Assembly (NCBI RefSeq): GCF_000376565.1
Contig: NZ_BARG01000024.1
Span: 248,001-312,000 of the forward strand
Origin: Streptomyces hokutonensis
GTDB taxonomy: Bacteria > Actinomycetota > Actinomycetes > Streptomycetales > Streptomycetaceae
Length of the DNA stretch: 64,000 nucleotides
Direction: 5' to 3'
Shown: piece by piece, positions 1-8,360 of the stretch
How positions within the stretch are numbered: position 1 is the first letter of the stretch
Layout of the letters: the number at the start of each line of letters is the position of its first letter
Made by a program: the position numbers and the translations under genes
The notes under the pieces: generated by a model
What the model was told of the DNA's origin: nothing
The model's database searches: none
The model's input: the letters and a program-made list of their open reading frames with translations, nothing else

Positions 1-582
1 CGACGGTTTCTGCGAGCACACCTGCCAGTTCGACGCCAGCAGGATGAAACGGCCCTTGCCGGACGCGTCCTTGACCGTGATCGACGTCCCGGACGCGAGT
101 GCGGCGCGGGCGGTGTTCACCGACTTTCCCTTGAAGTTGGGCATCGTCGAGCCGGCCGGTGCGGGTGCGGACTGGTCCTTCGCGGGGCAGGTCTCGGCGA
201 GCTTCACCGCGCCGAAGTCGAGCCGGGTGGTGGTGGCGACACGCGTGCCGGCCTTCACGTTCTGCGAGCAGACCTTCCAGTCCCGGTCGAGGATCTGGTG
301 GCGGTCGCGACCGAGCGAGTCGTGGGACGTGAGGCTGTAGAAGCCCTGCTTCTGGGCGGTGTCCTGGGCGGACTGGAGACCCATGCCCACGAAGGCGGGA
401 ACGGTCTTGGTCCCGCCACCTGTCTTGGCGTTGCCGCTCGCGCCGGAGGCCGTGCCCCCTTGCCCGCTGTCGGGGTTGCACGCGGTTCCGAAGCCGCCGA
501 TGACGAGGACGCCTGCGACGGCTCCGACGACGAGCTTCCCGCCGCGCCGCTTCCCTGGCCATGGGATTACGGAGTTGGACAC
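1..582 (-). CDS. PASTA-domain putative lipoprotein (C-terminus cut by window edge)
   Basis: Reading from a GTG at 582, preceded by an AGGGGG ribosome site 6 nt upstream, gives 194 open codons running off the window start. The product has a basic N-terminus, a hydrophobic stretch at about 17-34 and a Cys at 35 (context GTAC), so it is a possible, imperfect lipobox. A Gly/Ser/Thr-rich linker follows. Residues about 60-132 and 147-194 resemble two PASTA units (VPAFVGMGLQ and MPNFKGKS starts, each with a late CSQ segment). PASTA domains usually bind peptidoglycan or lie outside kinases; no kinase domain is present in the visible part. A cell-envelope role is inferred from family and export signal only. 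Confidence 0.7.
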   Translation of the reverse strand, partial: MSNSVIPWPGKRRGGKLVVGAVAGVLVIGGFGTACNPDSGQGGTASGASGNAKTGGGTKTVPAFVGMGLQSAQDTAQKQGFYSLTSHDSLGRDRHQILDRDWKVCSQNVKAGTRVATTTRLDFGAVKLAETCPAKDQSAPAPAGSTMPNFKGKSVNTARAALASGTSITVKDASGKGRFILLASNWQVCSQKPS

Positions 583-625
583 GGTACGCCCCCTGGTGTC
601 ATCGGCAACGCGGGCTGATCCGCGC

Positions 626-1816
626 CTACTTGAGATGCTGCCCCAGGAAGTCGACGATGTGCCCCATCGTCTCCTGCGTGGACCAGGGCAGCGCGGCCGA
701 GGTGTCGCCGGTGAAGGACAGGTCGCCGTGGCCCGCGCCGGTGAGGACGTAGCGGGTGCTCTCGATCCCCTTGGCGCGCAGTGCCGTGTGCAGGTCCAGG
801 GTCTCGCTGGGGGAGACCAGGTTGTCGGCGCTGCCGTGGAACAGGACGAAGGGCGCCGTCTTGGAGCTGATGTGCGTCGCCGGGTCGGCCGCCGCGACCT
901 CGCTGGTGCGGTCCGCGACCGACTTCTTGGTGCCGGGGCCGTAGACCCACTGGGCGGCACTGTTGCCCGCCGCGTAGTTGGACTTCTGTGCCGCCGTGTC
1001 GTAGTCGGCCGCGAGCTTGGACAGGTCGGCAGGGCCGAACTCGTCGACCACGCCCTGGACTTCACCGCTCTGGTCGAGATTGTCGCCGACGTCGAAGGAC
1101 TTCTCCCCGTTGGTCGCGCCGGTCATCGCCGCCAGGTAGCCGCCGGCGGACTGTCCCCACACGGCGACGTGGTCGGTGTCGATGTCGTACTTGTCGGCGT
1201 TGGCGCGGAGGTACCGGATCGCGGACTTCACATCGGCGACGGCGTCCTTGTACGTCGCGCCGTCCTTGGTGGTGCGGTACTGGAGGCTGGCCACGACATA
1301 GCCCTGGTCGGCGACATAGGTGCGCTGACTCAGGTTGGCGGTGCGGTCCGCCATGACGAAGCCGCCCCCCGTCAGATAGATGACCAGCGGCTTCTTGCCC
1401 GATGTGGACGTGGGCACCTGGATGTCGAGCTTCAGGTCGCTCTTCTTGCCGTTGGTGGTCGGCGAGGAGTACGTGATGTCGTGCGTGGTGGTGACCCCCG
1501 AGGTGGCGCACTGGATCTGCGCGCCCTTGGGATCGATCACGATGCTGGTGCTGGTGTCCGACTTCTTGATGGTCTTGGCCACCGGAAGACCGCCCGCGTT
1601 GCTCGACGGCACCGCACTGGGCGCTGCGGAGCTTGAGGCGGTCGTACCCGTGGGGCAGGCGGCCGTCCTGGCGCGGGCACTGGTGCTGGACGCACTGCTG
1701 GACGCGCTGTTGCCGCCCGAGGAGCAGGCCACCAGGGCCAGCCCGGCCGCGACGCTGATCGTGACGCCGGCGACACCCCTCCGCCGGCCTGCCCGCGTCT
1801 TCTCTTCTTCACGCAT
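626..1816 (-). CDS. Secreted alpha/beta-hydrolase lipoprotein (carboxylesterase/lipase-like)
   Basis: The 396-residue product starts at the ATG at 1816. A type II signal peptide ends in GLALVAC with the lipid-anchored Cys at 31. A low-complexity Ser/Ala/Thr linker follows to about residue 75, and then an alpha/beta-hydrolase fold. Visible catalytic features are an oxyanion TGGGF segment at about 149-153 (in place of the usual HGGG), a nucleophile in GQSAGG (Ser223), Asp331 in HGSADN and His363 in GAGHGD. The fold class hydrolyses carboxylic esters outside the membrane; the true substrate is unknown. The gene diverges from a TetR gene at 2021, and two palindromic operators lie between them, so substrate-inducible control by that TetR is likely. 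Confidence 0.82.
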   Translation of the reverse strand: MREEEKTRAGRRRGVAGVTISVAAGLALVACSSGGNSASSSASSTSARARTAACPTGTTASSSAAPSAVPSSNAGGLPVAKTIKKSDTSTSIVIDPKGAQIQCATSGVTTTHDITYSSPTTNGKKSDLKLDIQVPTSTSGKKPLVIYLTGGGFVMADRTANLSQRTYVADQGYVVASLQYRTTKDGATYKDAVADVKSAIRYLRANADKYDIDTDHVAVWGQSAGGYLAAMTGATNGEKSFDVGDNLDQSGEVQGVVDEFGPADLSKLAADYDTAAQKSNYAAGNSAAQWVYGPGTKKSVADRTSEVAAADPATHISSKTAPFVLFHGSADNLVSPSETLDLHTALRAKGIESTRYVLTGAGHGDLSFTGDTSAALPWSTQETMGHIVDFLGQHLK

Positions 1817-1845
1817 GTCTTCATCTCCCGCGACAACCGGATGGC

Positions 1846-1865
1846 AAACGGAGATGCTATCTCCG
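1846..1865. promoter_or_regulatory. TetR operator, upstream copy
   Basis: AAACGGAGATGCTATCTCCG is an interrupted palindrome (CGGAGAT/ATCTCCG arms). It sits 30 nt upstream of the esterase start codon and repeats the site at 1889-1911. It is probably an operator of the adjacent TetR protein. Confidence 0.65.
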
Positions 1866-1888
1866 CTTCTCGCTCTCACCGTAGCATC

Positions 1889-1911
1889 AAACGGAGATGC
1901 CATCTCCGTTT
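1889..1911. promoter_or_regulatory. TetR operator, perfect 23-bp palindrome
   Basis: The site is a perfect palindrome around one central base, with AAACGGAGATG as the left arm and its exact reverse complement as the right arm. It shares the CGGAGATG core with the site at 1846, the two centres being 42-45 bp apart. It lies in the gap between the divergent esterase and TetR genes, which is the expected place for autoregulation. Confidence 0.75.
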
Positions 1912-2020
1912 GGGTCTGTGGTGTCGCGGCCCGGAATCGAACCTGATCAAGGGGTGCGCAGCTCGCGGCAGTACGATGCGCTGGACGAGACGACATCACC
2001 CGGAAGGCGGGACGAGCGGT

Positions 2021-2644
2021 ATGGCGGAGCCCGCTGAACCCGGCAGGGCGCCGCTGCGGCGCGACGCCGAGCTGAACAGACGCCGGCTGCTGGCCGCCGC
2101 CCGTGAGGTGTTCCGCGACCGGGGTCTGGCCGCGACCCTCGACGACGTAGCCCGCCACGCGGGGCTCGGTGTGGGGACCGCCTACCGGCACTTCGCCAAC
2201 AAGGAGGAGCTGGTCGACGCGGTCTTCGAGGACATGATCGACCGGGTCGAGGCGTGCGCGCGCGAAGCCGTGGCCGACCCCGATCCATGGCACGGGCTGG
2301 CGGCCAGCCTGGAGAAGGTGTGCGAACTCCAGGCGCACGATCGCGGGCTGCGCGAGGTCATGCTCGGCACCGGCAAGGCGGCCCAGCGGCGCGCCCTCGT
2401 CGACCGACGGATCAAGCCCCTGGTCGATCCGCTGATCGACCGCGCCAAGGAGCAGGGGGCGCTGCGGGCCGATGTGGAGCCGCTGGATCTTCCGATGATC
2501 CAGCTCATGGTGGGGGCGGTCACCGACCAGACCGGAGAACCCGACCTGTGGCGCCGCTATCTGCGGATACTGCTGGACGGCATGCGCACCCGGCCGGACG
2601 GGACCGAGCCACTGCCCCCGGGCCCCAAGTCCCACCCACTGTGA
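2021..2644 (+). CDS. TetR/AcrR-family transcriptional regulator
   Basis: This is a 207-residue regulator with the N-terminal TetR helix-turn-helix at about residues 20-65 (TLDDVARHAGLGVGTAYRHF). The rest is a helical ligand-binding domain. The ATG at 2021 is chosen because it begins just ahead of the conserved HTH; an upstream in-frame ATG would cross the operators. A weak GGAAGG lies about 15 nt upstream. It is divergent from the secreted esterase at 626-1816, with two palindromes between them, so it probably represses that gene and itself. It ends convergent with the SDR at 2676. Confidence 0.85.
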   Translation: MAEPAEPGRAPLRRDAELNRRRLLAAAREVFRDRGLAATLDDVARHAGLGVGTAYRHFANKEELVDAVFEDMIDRVEACAREAVADPDPWHGLAASLEKVCELQAHDRGLREVMLGTGKAAQRRALVDRRIKPLVDPLIDRAKEQGALRADVEPLDLPMIQLMVGAVTDQTGEPDLWRRYLRILLDGMRTRPDGTEPLPPGPKSHPL

Positions 2645-2675
2645 CTCAGGACGCTGGACACGGTGACTCGAGACG

Positions 2676-2683
<8 letters not shown>
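2641..2683. repeat. Imperfect 22-bp tandem repeat at convergent gene ends
   Basis: GTGACTCAGGACGCTGGAC (2641) recurs 22 bp later as GTGACTCGAGACGCTAGAC (2663), with 16 of 19 bases equal. The pair spans the TetR stop codon and the SDR stop codon. It looks like a local tandem duplication; no function is evident. Confidence 0.5.
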
Positions 2684-3449
<766 letters not shown>

Positions 3450-3483
3450 CGTCGTCCTGGCTCCAACCGGCCCCTGACACCGG

Positions 3484-4248
3484 TCACTTGGGACCGAACC
3501 GCTGCCCCGCGTCGAGCCGCAGGCACTGGCCGTTCAGCATCGGGTTGTCGACGACGGCGAGCGCGAGCTTCGCGTACTCCTCCGGCCGGCCGAGGCGTTT
3601 GGGGAACGCCGCGTCCTTGACCAACTCGGCGCGTACCTCGTCCGGGATCTTCTCGACGGCGCCCGTGTCGAACAGGCTGGGCGCGATGGCCAGGACCCGG
3701 ATGCCGAACGGGCCCAGATCGCGCGCCATGGTGAGACACATGCCGGCGATCGCGGCCTTGGCGGCCCCGTAGGCGACTTGACCGATCTGCCCCTCGAAGG
3801 CCGCGATCGACGACGTGTTGACGATGACACCGCGCTCGCCGTCCGGGTCCTCGGGTTCGTTGCGGCTCATGTGCGCGGCGGCCAGTCGGCTGATGTTGAA
3901 GGTCGCGACGGTGTTGAGGTCGAGGACGTGGCGGAAGGTGTCGAGGTCGTGCGGACCGTTCCGGCCGAGCGTCCGTTTCGCCTTGCCACCACCGGCAGTT
4001 GTGATCGAGACATGCAGCCCGCCGAGCGCCTCCACTGCGGCGGCGAGCGCGCTCTCCGTCGCCTCGAAGTCGGTCACGTCGACCGGCTCGAAACGCCCGC
4101 CCAGCGCCGCCGCGACCTCGGCACCGGCCGACGCCGGACGGTCGAGTACGACGACGTCGGCGCCGCGTGCCGCGAGCAGCTCGGCGCTCGCCCGGCCCAT
4201 TCCGGAGGCACCGCCGAACACCACGGCCTTCTTGCCCTTGATCTCCAT
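3484..4248 (-). CDS. SDR, 3-hydroxyacyl-CoA dehydrogenase type (HSD10-like)
   Basis: The product has 254 residues. The cofactor loop is GGASGMG (12-18), the usual NNAG is replaced by TTAGGG (84-88), and the catalytic Ser lies near 146 with Tyr160-x3-Lys164 (YGAAK). The long loop before the catalytic Ser and the ending MLNGQCLRLDAG are typical of type II 3-hydroxyacyl-CoA dehydrogenases related to HSD17B10. The predicted role is NAD-dependent oxidation of a 3-hydroxyacyl-CoA. It lies between an ACAD gene (20 nt upstream) and another SDR (34 nt downstream), probably in one operon. A paralogue with the same variant motifs is at 34338-35105. Confidence 0.85.
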   Translation of the reverse strand: MEIKGKKAVVFGGASGMGRASAELLAARGADVVVLDRPASAGAEVAAALGGRFEPVDVTDFEATESALAAAVEALGGLHVSITTAGGGKAKRTLGRNGPHDLDTFRHVLDLNTVATFNISRLAAAHMSRNEPEDPDGERGVIVNTSSIAAFEGQIGQVAYGAAKAAIAGMCLTMARDLGPFGIRVLAIAPSLFDTGAVEKIPDEVRAELVKDAAFPKRLGRPEEYAKLALAVVDNPMLNGQCLRLDAGQRFGPK

Positions 4249-4268
4249 CGATATCGATTCCCTTTCGC

Positions 4269-5393
4269 TCAGGCCGACTTGGCGGACCGCTGAAGGAGGG
4301 TGCAGAGCCGGTCGCGATGGACGGCGGCGTCCCCGTACAGCACCCGGTCGGCCCTGGCCCGGCGCAGATGGAGGTGCAGGTCGTGCTCCCAGGTGAAACC
4401 GATCCCGCCGTGCAACTGCAGGGCCCGCGCGGCGACTTCACCGGTACCGGCCGAGGCGTAGGAGGCGGCGCCACAGGCCGCACGGGCGGTGTCGGCGGCA
4501 CCGGCATCGGCGGCCATCGCCGCGTAGTACGTCGCGGCACGGGTGCCGTGCGCCAGCAGCGCCATGTCGGCGCAGGCGTGCTTGACGGCCTGGAAGCTCC
4601 CGATCGGCCGCCCGAACTGCACCCGGTTCTTGGTGTGTTCGACGGTCAGCTCCAGCATCCGTTCCATCACGCCCAGCGCGTCGGCGCACCGCAGGACGGA
4701 CGCCTCGTCGAGCAGGGCCTGGATGTCGTCCGGCCCACCGTCGAGCCGGGCGTCGAGCGGCACGCGTACGGCATCGAGGCGGACCTCGTGGAAGGCGCGC
4801 GTGGGATCCAGGACGCGCTGCCGCCGGACAGTGACGCCAGGAGCCGCCCGGTCGACGAGGAAGGACGCCGGTACGCCGTCGTGGAGCGCGGTGACGAGCA
4901 GCCAGCGGGCACCGCCGGCATCCTGCACCACGGTCTTGACCCCGTCGAGGACGACTCCGTCGCCGTCGGTGCGTGCGGTGGCGTGGATCCCCTCCAGCGT
5001 CCAGGGCGCGTGCGGCTCGGCGAAGGCCCAGGTGGCCCAGCCATCACCGGTGGCGAGCGCGGACAGCACCTCGGAGCGGAGCCGCTCGGAACCGCCGTAG
5101 GCGAGGGCTCTGCCGACGACCGCCGTCGGCAGGAACGGGCCCCGGCCGAGTGCGCGCCCGATCTCCTCGGCGACCAGGGCGAGTTCGACCAGTCCCTGGC
5201 CGGATCCGCCGTACTCCTCGGGCAGGGCCAGGCCGGGCCAGCCGAGGTCGGCCGTCAGGCGCCACAGCTCGGGGTCGACGTCCTCGGAACGGTCCATCGA
5301 GGCTCGTACGACGGCCATCGGGGCCCGGTCGGACAGCAGGTCGCGCGAGGCCTCGCGCAGCATGGCCTGCTCTTCGCTGAGCTCGAAGTTCAC
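4269..5393 (-). CDS. Acyl-CoA dehydrogenase, FadE27/FadE29-like (beta-type) subunit
   Basis: This is a 374-residue acyl-CoA dehydrogenase fold protein with a GTG start at 5393. The C-terminal segment HGGIGFTWEHD (about 328-338) followed by LHLHLRRA is the signature of the partner subunit of actinobacterial steroid ACADs, which form alpha2-beta2 heterotetramers. No GHER or QER motif, which carries the catalytic Glu in the alpha-type enzymes of this window, is found at the expected place (the sequence there reads DEASVLRCADALG). It is therefore probably not active alone. It is the first gene of the 5393-2676 run and is divergent from a thiolase, with an AT-rich box between them. Confidence 0.82.
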   Translation of the reverse strand: MNFELSEEQAMLREASRDLLSDRAPMAVVRASMDRSEDVDPELWRLTADLGWPGLALPEEYGGSGQGLVELALVAEEIGRALGRGPFLPTAVVGRALAYGGSERLRSEVLSALATGDGWATWAFAEPHAPWTLEGIHATARTDGDGVVLDGVKTVVQDAGGARWLLVTALHDGVPASFLVDRAAPGVTVRRQRVLDPTRAFHEVRLDAVRVPLDARLDGGPDDIQALLDEASVLRCADALGVMERMLELTVEHTKNRVQFGRPIGSFQAVKHACADMALLAHGTRAATYYAAMAADAGAADTARAACGAASYASAGTGEVAARALQLHGGIGFTWEHDLHLHLRRARADRVLYGDAAVHRDRLCTLLQRSAKSA

Positions 5394-5429
5394 CAGCCAC
5401 CACCCGGTCCGCAGCGGATCAGTACCTCG

Positions 5430-5447
5430 AACAAGGTATCCTCTTTT
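5430..5447. promoter_or_regulatory. AT-rich island box A (ACAD/thiolase divergent promoter)
   Basis: AACAAGGTATCCTCTTTT matches the recurrent pattern AnAGTATmCTnTTTT found at eight promoters of this island. It lies 37 nt from the ACAD start codon and about 77 nt from the thiolase start, so it may serve both. It could act as an operator, as a -10 region, or as both overlapping. Confidence 0.5.
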
Positions 5448-5523
5448 GTGTCGCCGGTCGATATCCAGTGCTGATTCACGGCGCTCTTACGTCCGTATCG
5501 CCAAGTTGAGTATCATCAATTGC

Positions 5524-6696
5524 ATGACTGATGCCGTTCTGCTCGCCGCCTGCCGCACCGCGATCGGTACCGCTCGGAGGGGGACGCTCCGGGAGACCAG
5601 CGCCTTCGACCTCGCCACCGTCGTCGTACGGGAGGCCGTGCGACGCTCGGGGCTGCCGCTCGATCTGATCGACGACGTCGTCCTCGGCGAGACCCTGGCC
5701 GGAGGCGGGGACATCGCCCGCTACGCGGCACTCGAAGCGGGGCTGACCCATGTGCCGGGGCTCGCCCACAACCGGCACTGCGCCTCGGGGCTGGCCAGTG
5801 TGGCGACCGCGGCGGCGGGGGTGATGGCGGGTATGGACCGCGCGGTCGTCGCCGGCGGTACCCAGTCCTCGTCCACCAATCCGCAGGCCCGGCGCCGGAT
5901 TCCGGGCACCGACGACTGGCAGGACCCCTGGATGTCGCCCTCGCACGCGCCGACCCGCGAGGCGCCCAACGACGACATGGCCACCCTCGTCGGCTGGAAC
6001 ACGGCCCGGCTGACCGGTATCTCCCGTCAGGACATGGACAGTTGGGCCCTGCGCTCGCACCAGCGGGCCGTGCGGGCGATCGACGAGGGACGGTTCGCCG
6101 ACGAGATCGTGCCGGTGGAGGTCACCGACCGCGGCGGCCAGGTCTCCGTGTTCGACACCGACGAACACCCGCGCCGCGACACCAGCATCGAGAAGCTCGC
6201 CGCGCTGAAGGTGCTGCGCCCCGAGATAGAGGGCTACTCCATCACCGCGGGCAACTCCAGTGGGGTGAACGACGGTTCGGCCGCGGTCGTCGTCGCCTCC
6301 TCCGAGGTCGCCGCCCGCCAGGGGCTCACCCCGCTCGCCACCGTGCGGTCGTGGGCGAGCGTCGGCGTCGACCCCGTCGAGACGGGGCTGGCCCCGATCG
6401 CCGCCATCCGCAAGGCACTTGACCGGGCCGGGCTACGGATCGAGGACGTCGACCTGTTCGAGATCAACGAGGCCTTCGCCGCGGTCGCCGTCGCCGCCAC
6501 CCGTGAACTGGGCCTGGACCCCGAACGGGTGAACCCCTTCGGCAGCGGGTGCAGCCTCGGCCATCCGATCGCGACCACCGGTGCCCGCATGGTCGTCACG
6601 CTCGCGCACGAGCTGCGCCGCCGTGGCGGGGGCACGGCGGTCGCCGCGATGTGCGCGGGCGGCGGCATTGGATCGGCGATGGTGCTCACCGCGTGA
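5524..6696 (+). CDS. Thiolase (acetyl-CoA acyltransferase), FadA-type
   Basis: The ATG at 5524 gives 390 residues and begins directly with the thiolase N-terminus (TDAVLLAACRTAIG). The acyl-accepting nucleophile is Cys86 in NRHCASG, and the second catalytic pair is His347 in GHPIATTG and Cys377 in MCAGGG. The enzyme cleaves 3-ketoacyl-CoA thiolytically in the last step of a beta-oxidation cycle. Steroid clusters use such enzymes (FadA5, FadA6) for side-chain or ring-derived acyl-CoAs. It stands alone on the plus strand and shares a promoter gap with the ACAD-SDR-SDR run, so these four gene products could complete one cycle together with a hydratase from elsewhere in the island. Confidence 0.9.
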   Translation: MTDAVLLAACRTAIGTARRGTLRETSAFDLATVVVREAVRRSGLPLDLIDDVVLGETLAGGGDIARYAALEAGLTHVPGLAHNRHCASGLASVATAAAGVMAGMDRAVVAGGTQSSSTNPQARRRIPGTDDWQDPWMSPSHAPTREAPNDDMATLVGWNTARLTGISRQDMDSWALRSHQRAVRAIDEGRFADEIVPVEVTDRGGQVSVFDTDEHPRRDTSIEKLAALKVLRPEIEGYSITAGNSSGVNDGSAAVVVASSEVAARQGLTPLATVRSWASVGVDPVETGLAPIAAIRKALDRAGLRIEDVDLFEINEAFAAVAVAATRELGLDPERVNPFGSGCSLGHPIATTGARMVVTLAHELRRRGGGTAVAAMCAGGGIGSAMVLTA

Positions 6697-6711
6697 CGCG
6701 CTGAGCACGGG

Positions 6712-8190
6712 TCAGCGGGCCGCCCAGCTCACCGTCTTCGTCTGCAGATACTCGTCGAGCCCGAACTCGCCCCACTCCCGGCCGAGTCCGCTCTGCTTGT
6801 AACCGCCGAACGCGGACCGCGGACTCACCCCGGCACTGCCGCCGTTGATCGTGACCCCGCCGGTGCGCAGCCGGGTCGCCAGGTCGTACGCGGCCACGGT
6901 GTCGGCGCTCCACACGGCACCGCCCAGACCGTAGGGACTGTCGTTGGCGATGTGTACCGCCTCCTCGTCGGTGCGGAACGGGATGACGACGCCGACCGGT
7001 CCGAAGAACTCGGTCCGGGCGACGGTCATCGCGTTGTCCACGGCGGCGAAGAGCGTCGGCTCCACGAAGTAGCCCCGGTCGAGTCCGATCGGCCGCTTGC
7101 CACCGCACACGATCCGGGCGCCCTCCTCCTCGCCGACCCGGATCAGCTTCTCCACCTTGTCCCGCTGGGCGGCGCTGATGAGCGGCCCCATCGTGGTGGC
7201 CGCGTCGGCGGGGTCACCGACCCTGACCCCGGCGAGGGCCGCGCTCAGCCGGTCGACGAACTCGTCGTGGACGGACTCGTGCACCAGAGTGCGGGTCAGC
7301 AGCGAACAGCCCTGTCCCGCATGGGTGGTCATGCCGGAGAACGCGGAGCGGACGGCGCCGTCGAGGTCGCCGTTGGCGCGCACGATGTTGGCCGACTTGC
7401 CGCCGAGCTCCAGCACGACCTTCTTCATGGAGGCCGCGGCCTGGGCGTACACCGTGCGGCCCACCGTGTCCGACCCGGTGAAGCTGACGAGGTCCACCAT
7501 CGGGTGCGTGGTCAGCTCCCGGCCCGCCTCCACATCGCCGGTCACGATGTTCAGCACCCCCGGCGGCAGCCCGGCCGCGTCCGCGAAGTCGCCGAGCAGC
7601 AGCGAGTCGAGCGGGGTCTGCGGCGCCGGCTTCAGGACGACCGTGCAGCCCGCTGCGAGGGCGGGGATCACCTTCATCATGCTGAGGAAGAAGGGGAAGT
7701 TGTACGCCGAGATCAGCGCGCACACCCCGAACGCCTCGCGGCGCAGCACCCCTTGGAAGATGCCGGCGCCCGGCGCGATCGTGGGATCCATCGGACGCTC
7801 CCACGCGAAGCCCGGGATCACCCGCTCGGCCATGTCCCGCAGATGAGCCACCGGCACCCGGGTCTGCAGCGTCTCCGCCAGCCCGCGCACCGAACCCGCC
7901 TCGGCCATGTTCACGGCGACCAGCTCCGGCAGCCGCCGCTCCAACTCCTCGGCCATGCGCAGCAGTACGGCGCCCCGCTCGGCCGGCCTCATCCGCGGCC
8001 ACGGCCCCTCGTCGAAGGCCCGCCGCGCCGCCTCGACCGCCCGCCGCACATCCCCGAGCGAGGCGTCCGGCACCTCGGCGAGGGTCTCCTCCGTCGCCGG
8101 ATTGCGTACGACGATCCGCGCGTCCGACGTGCCGTCGGTGTGCCGTCCGTCGATGTAGAGCCGCGAAGAGAACGAGTACGTCGTCGTCAT
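6712..8190 (-). CDS. NAD(P)-dependent aldehyde dehydrogenase
   Basis: This is an ALDH-superfamily protein of 492 residues. It shows Asn164 in AYNFPF, the cofactor-binding LKPAPQTP segment (about 187), SFTGSDTVG (236-244), catalytic Glu261 in LELGGK and catalytic Cys295 in GQGCSL. It oxidises an aldehyde to a carboxylic acid. In this island it could convert an alcohol-derived aldehyde (after P450 or SDR action) to the acid that is then CoA-activated. The ATG at 8190 is chosen over two upstream ATGs because GAGGAG lies 7 nt before it. The gene is divergent from the amidohydrolase at 8361, with two different operator types in the gap. Confidence 0.9.
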   Translation of the reverse strand: MTTTYSFSSRLYIDGRHTDGTSDARIVVRNPATEETLAEVPDASLGDVRRAVEAARRAFDEGPWPRMRPAERGAVLLRMAEELERRLPELVAVNMAEAGSVRGLAETLQTRVPVAHLRDMAERVIPGFAWERPMDPTIAPGAGIFQGVLRREAFGVCALISAYNFPFFLSMMKVIPALAAGCTVVLKPAPQTPLDSLLLGDFADAAGLPPGVLNIVTGDVEAGRELTTHPMVDLVSFTGSDTVGRTVYAQAAASMKKVVLELGGKSANIVRANGDLDGAVRSAFSGMTTHAGQGCSLLTRTLVHESVHDEFVDRLSAALAGVRVGDPADAATTMGPLISAAQRDKVEKLIRVGEEEGARIVCGGKRPIGLDRGYFVEPTLFAAVDNAMTVARTEFFGPVGVVIPFRTDEEAVHIANDSPYGLGGAVWSADTVAAYDLATRLRTGGVTINGGSAGVSPRSAFGGYKQSGLGREWGEFGLDEYLQTKTVSWAAR

Positions 8191-8220
8191 GTGCCGTCTC
8201 CTCATCAAGTGTGTCCCGTG

Positions 8221-8240
8221 TTGAGTGTACTGAATTAAGG
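8221..8240. promoter_or_regulatory. AT-rich island box B
   Basis: TTGAGTGTACTGAATTAAGG reads on the minus strand as TTAATTCAGTACACTCAA, a variant of the recurrent AGTATACT box. It lies 31 nt upstream of the aldehyde dehydrogenase start codon. Confidence 0.45.
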
Positions 8241-8274
8241 AGAGCGGGTCAGGAGTGTGCGAGTTTTATTGACT

Positions 8275-8290
8275 CGACCGGTCGGTACAG
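8275..8290. promoter_or_regulatory. TetR-type operator, second class (CGACCGGTCGGTACAG)
   Basis: CGACCGGTCG is a perfect 10-bp palindrome, and with GTACAG it matches the site at 30081 in 14 of 16 bases. It is preceded by TTATTGACT, a plausible -35-like segment, and lies 71 nt before the amidohydrolase start. It is probably bound by one of the TetR proteins of the island. Confidence 0.5.
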
Positions 8291-8360
8291 CTAACTTCGC
8301 AGATATCTGGGGGTCGGCCTTCTGGCTACGAACGACGGAGTTCGAAAAGAGGTACCGCCT

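Noticed and set aside
359..1636. 425-codon plus-strand open frame
   Set aside because: It is antisense to the PASTA and esterase genes; repetitive Arg/Gly/Val composition and no motif.
4246..4257. ATCGATATCGAT palindrome as an operator
   Set aside because: It overlaps the start codon of the SDR at 3484 inside an operon and has no counterpart elsewhere; probably chance.
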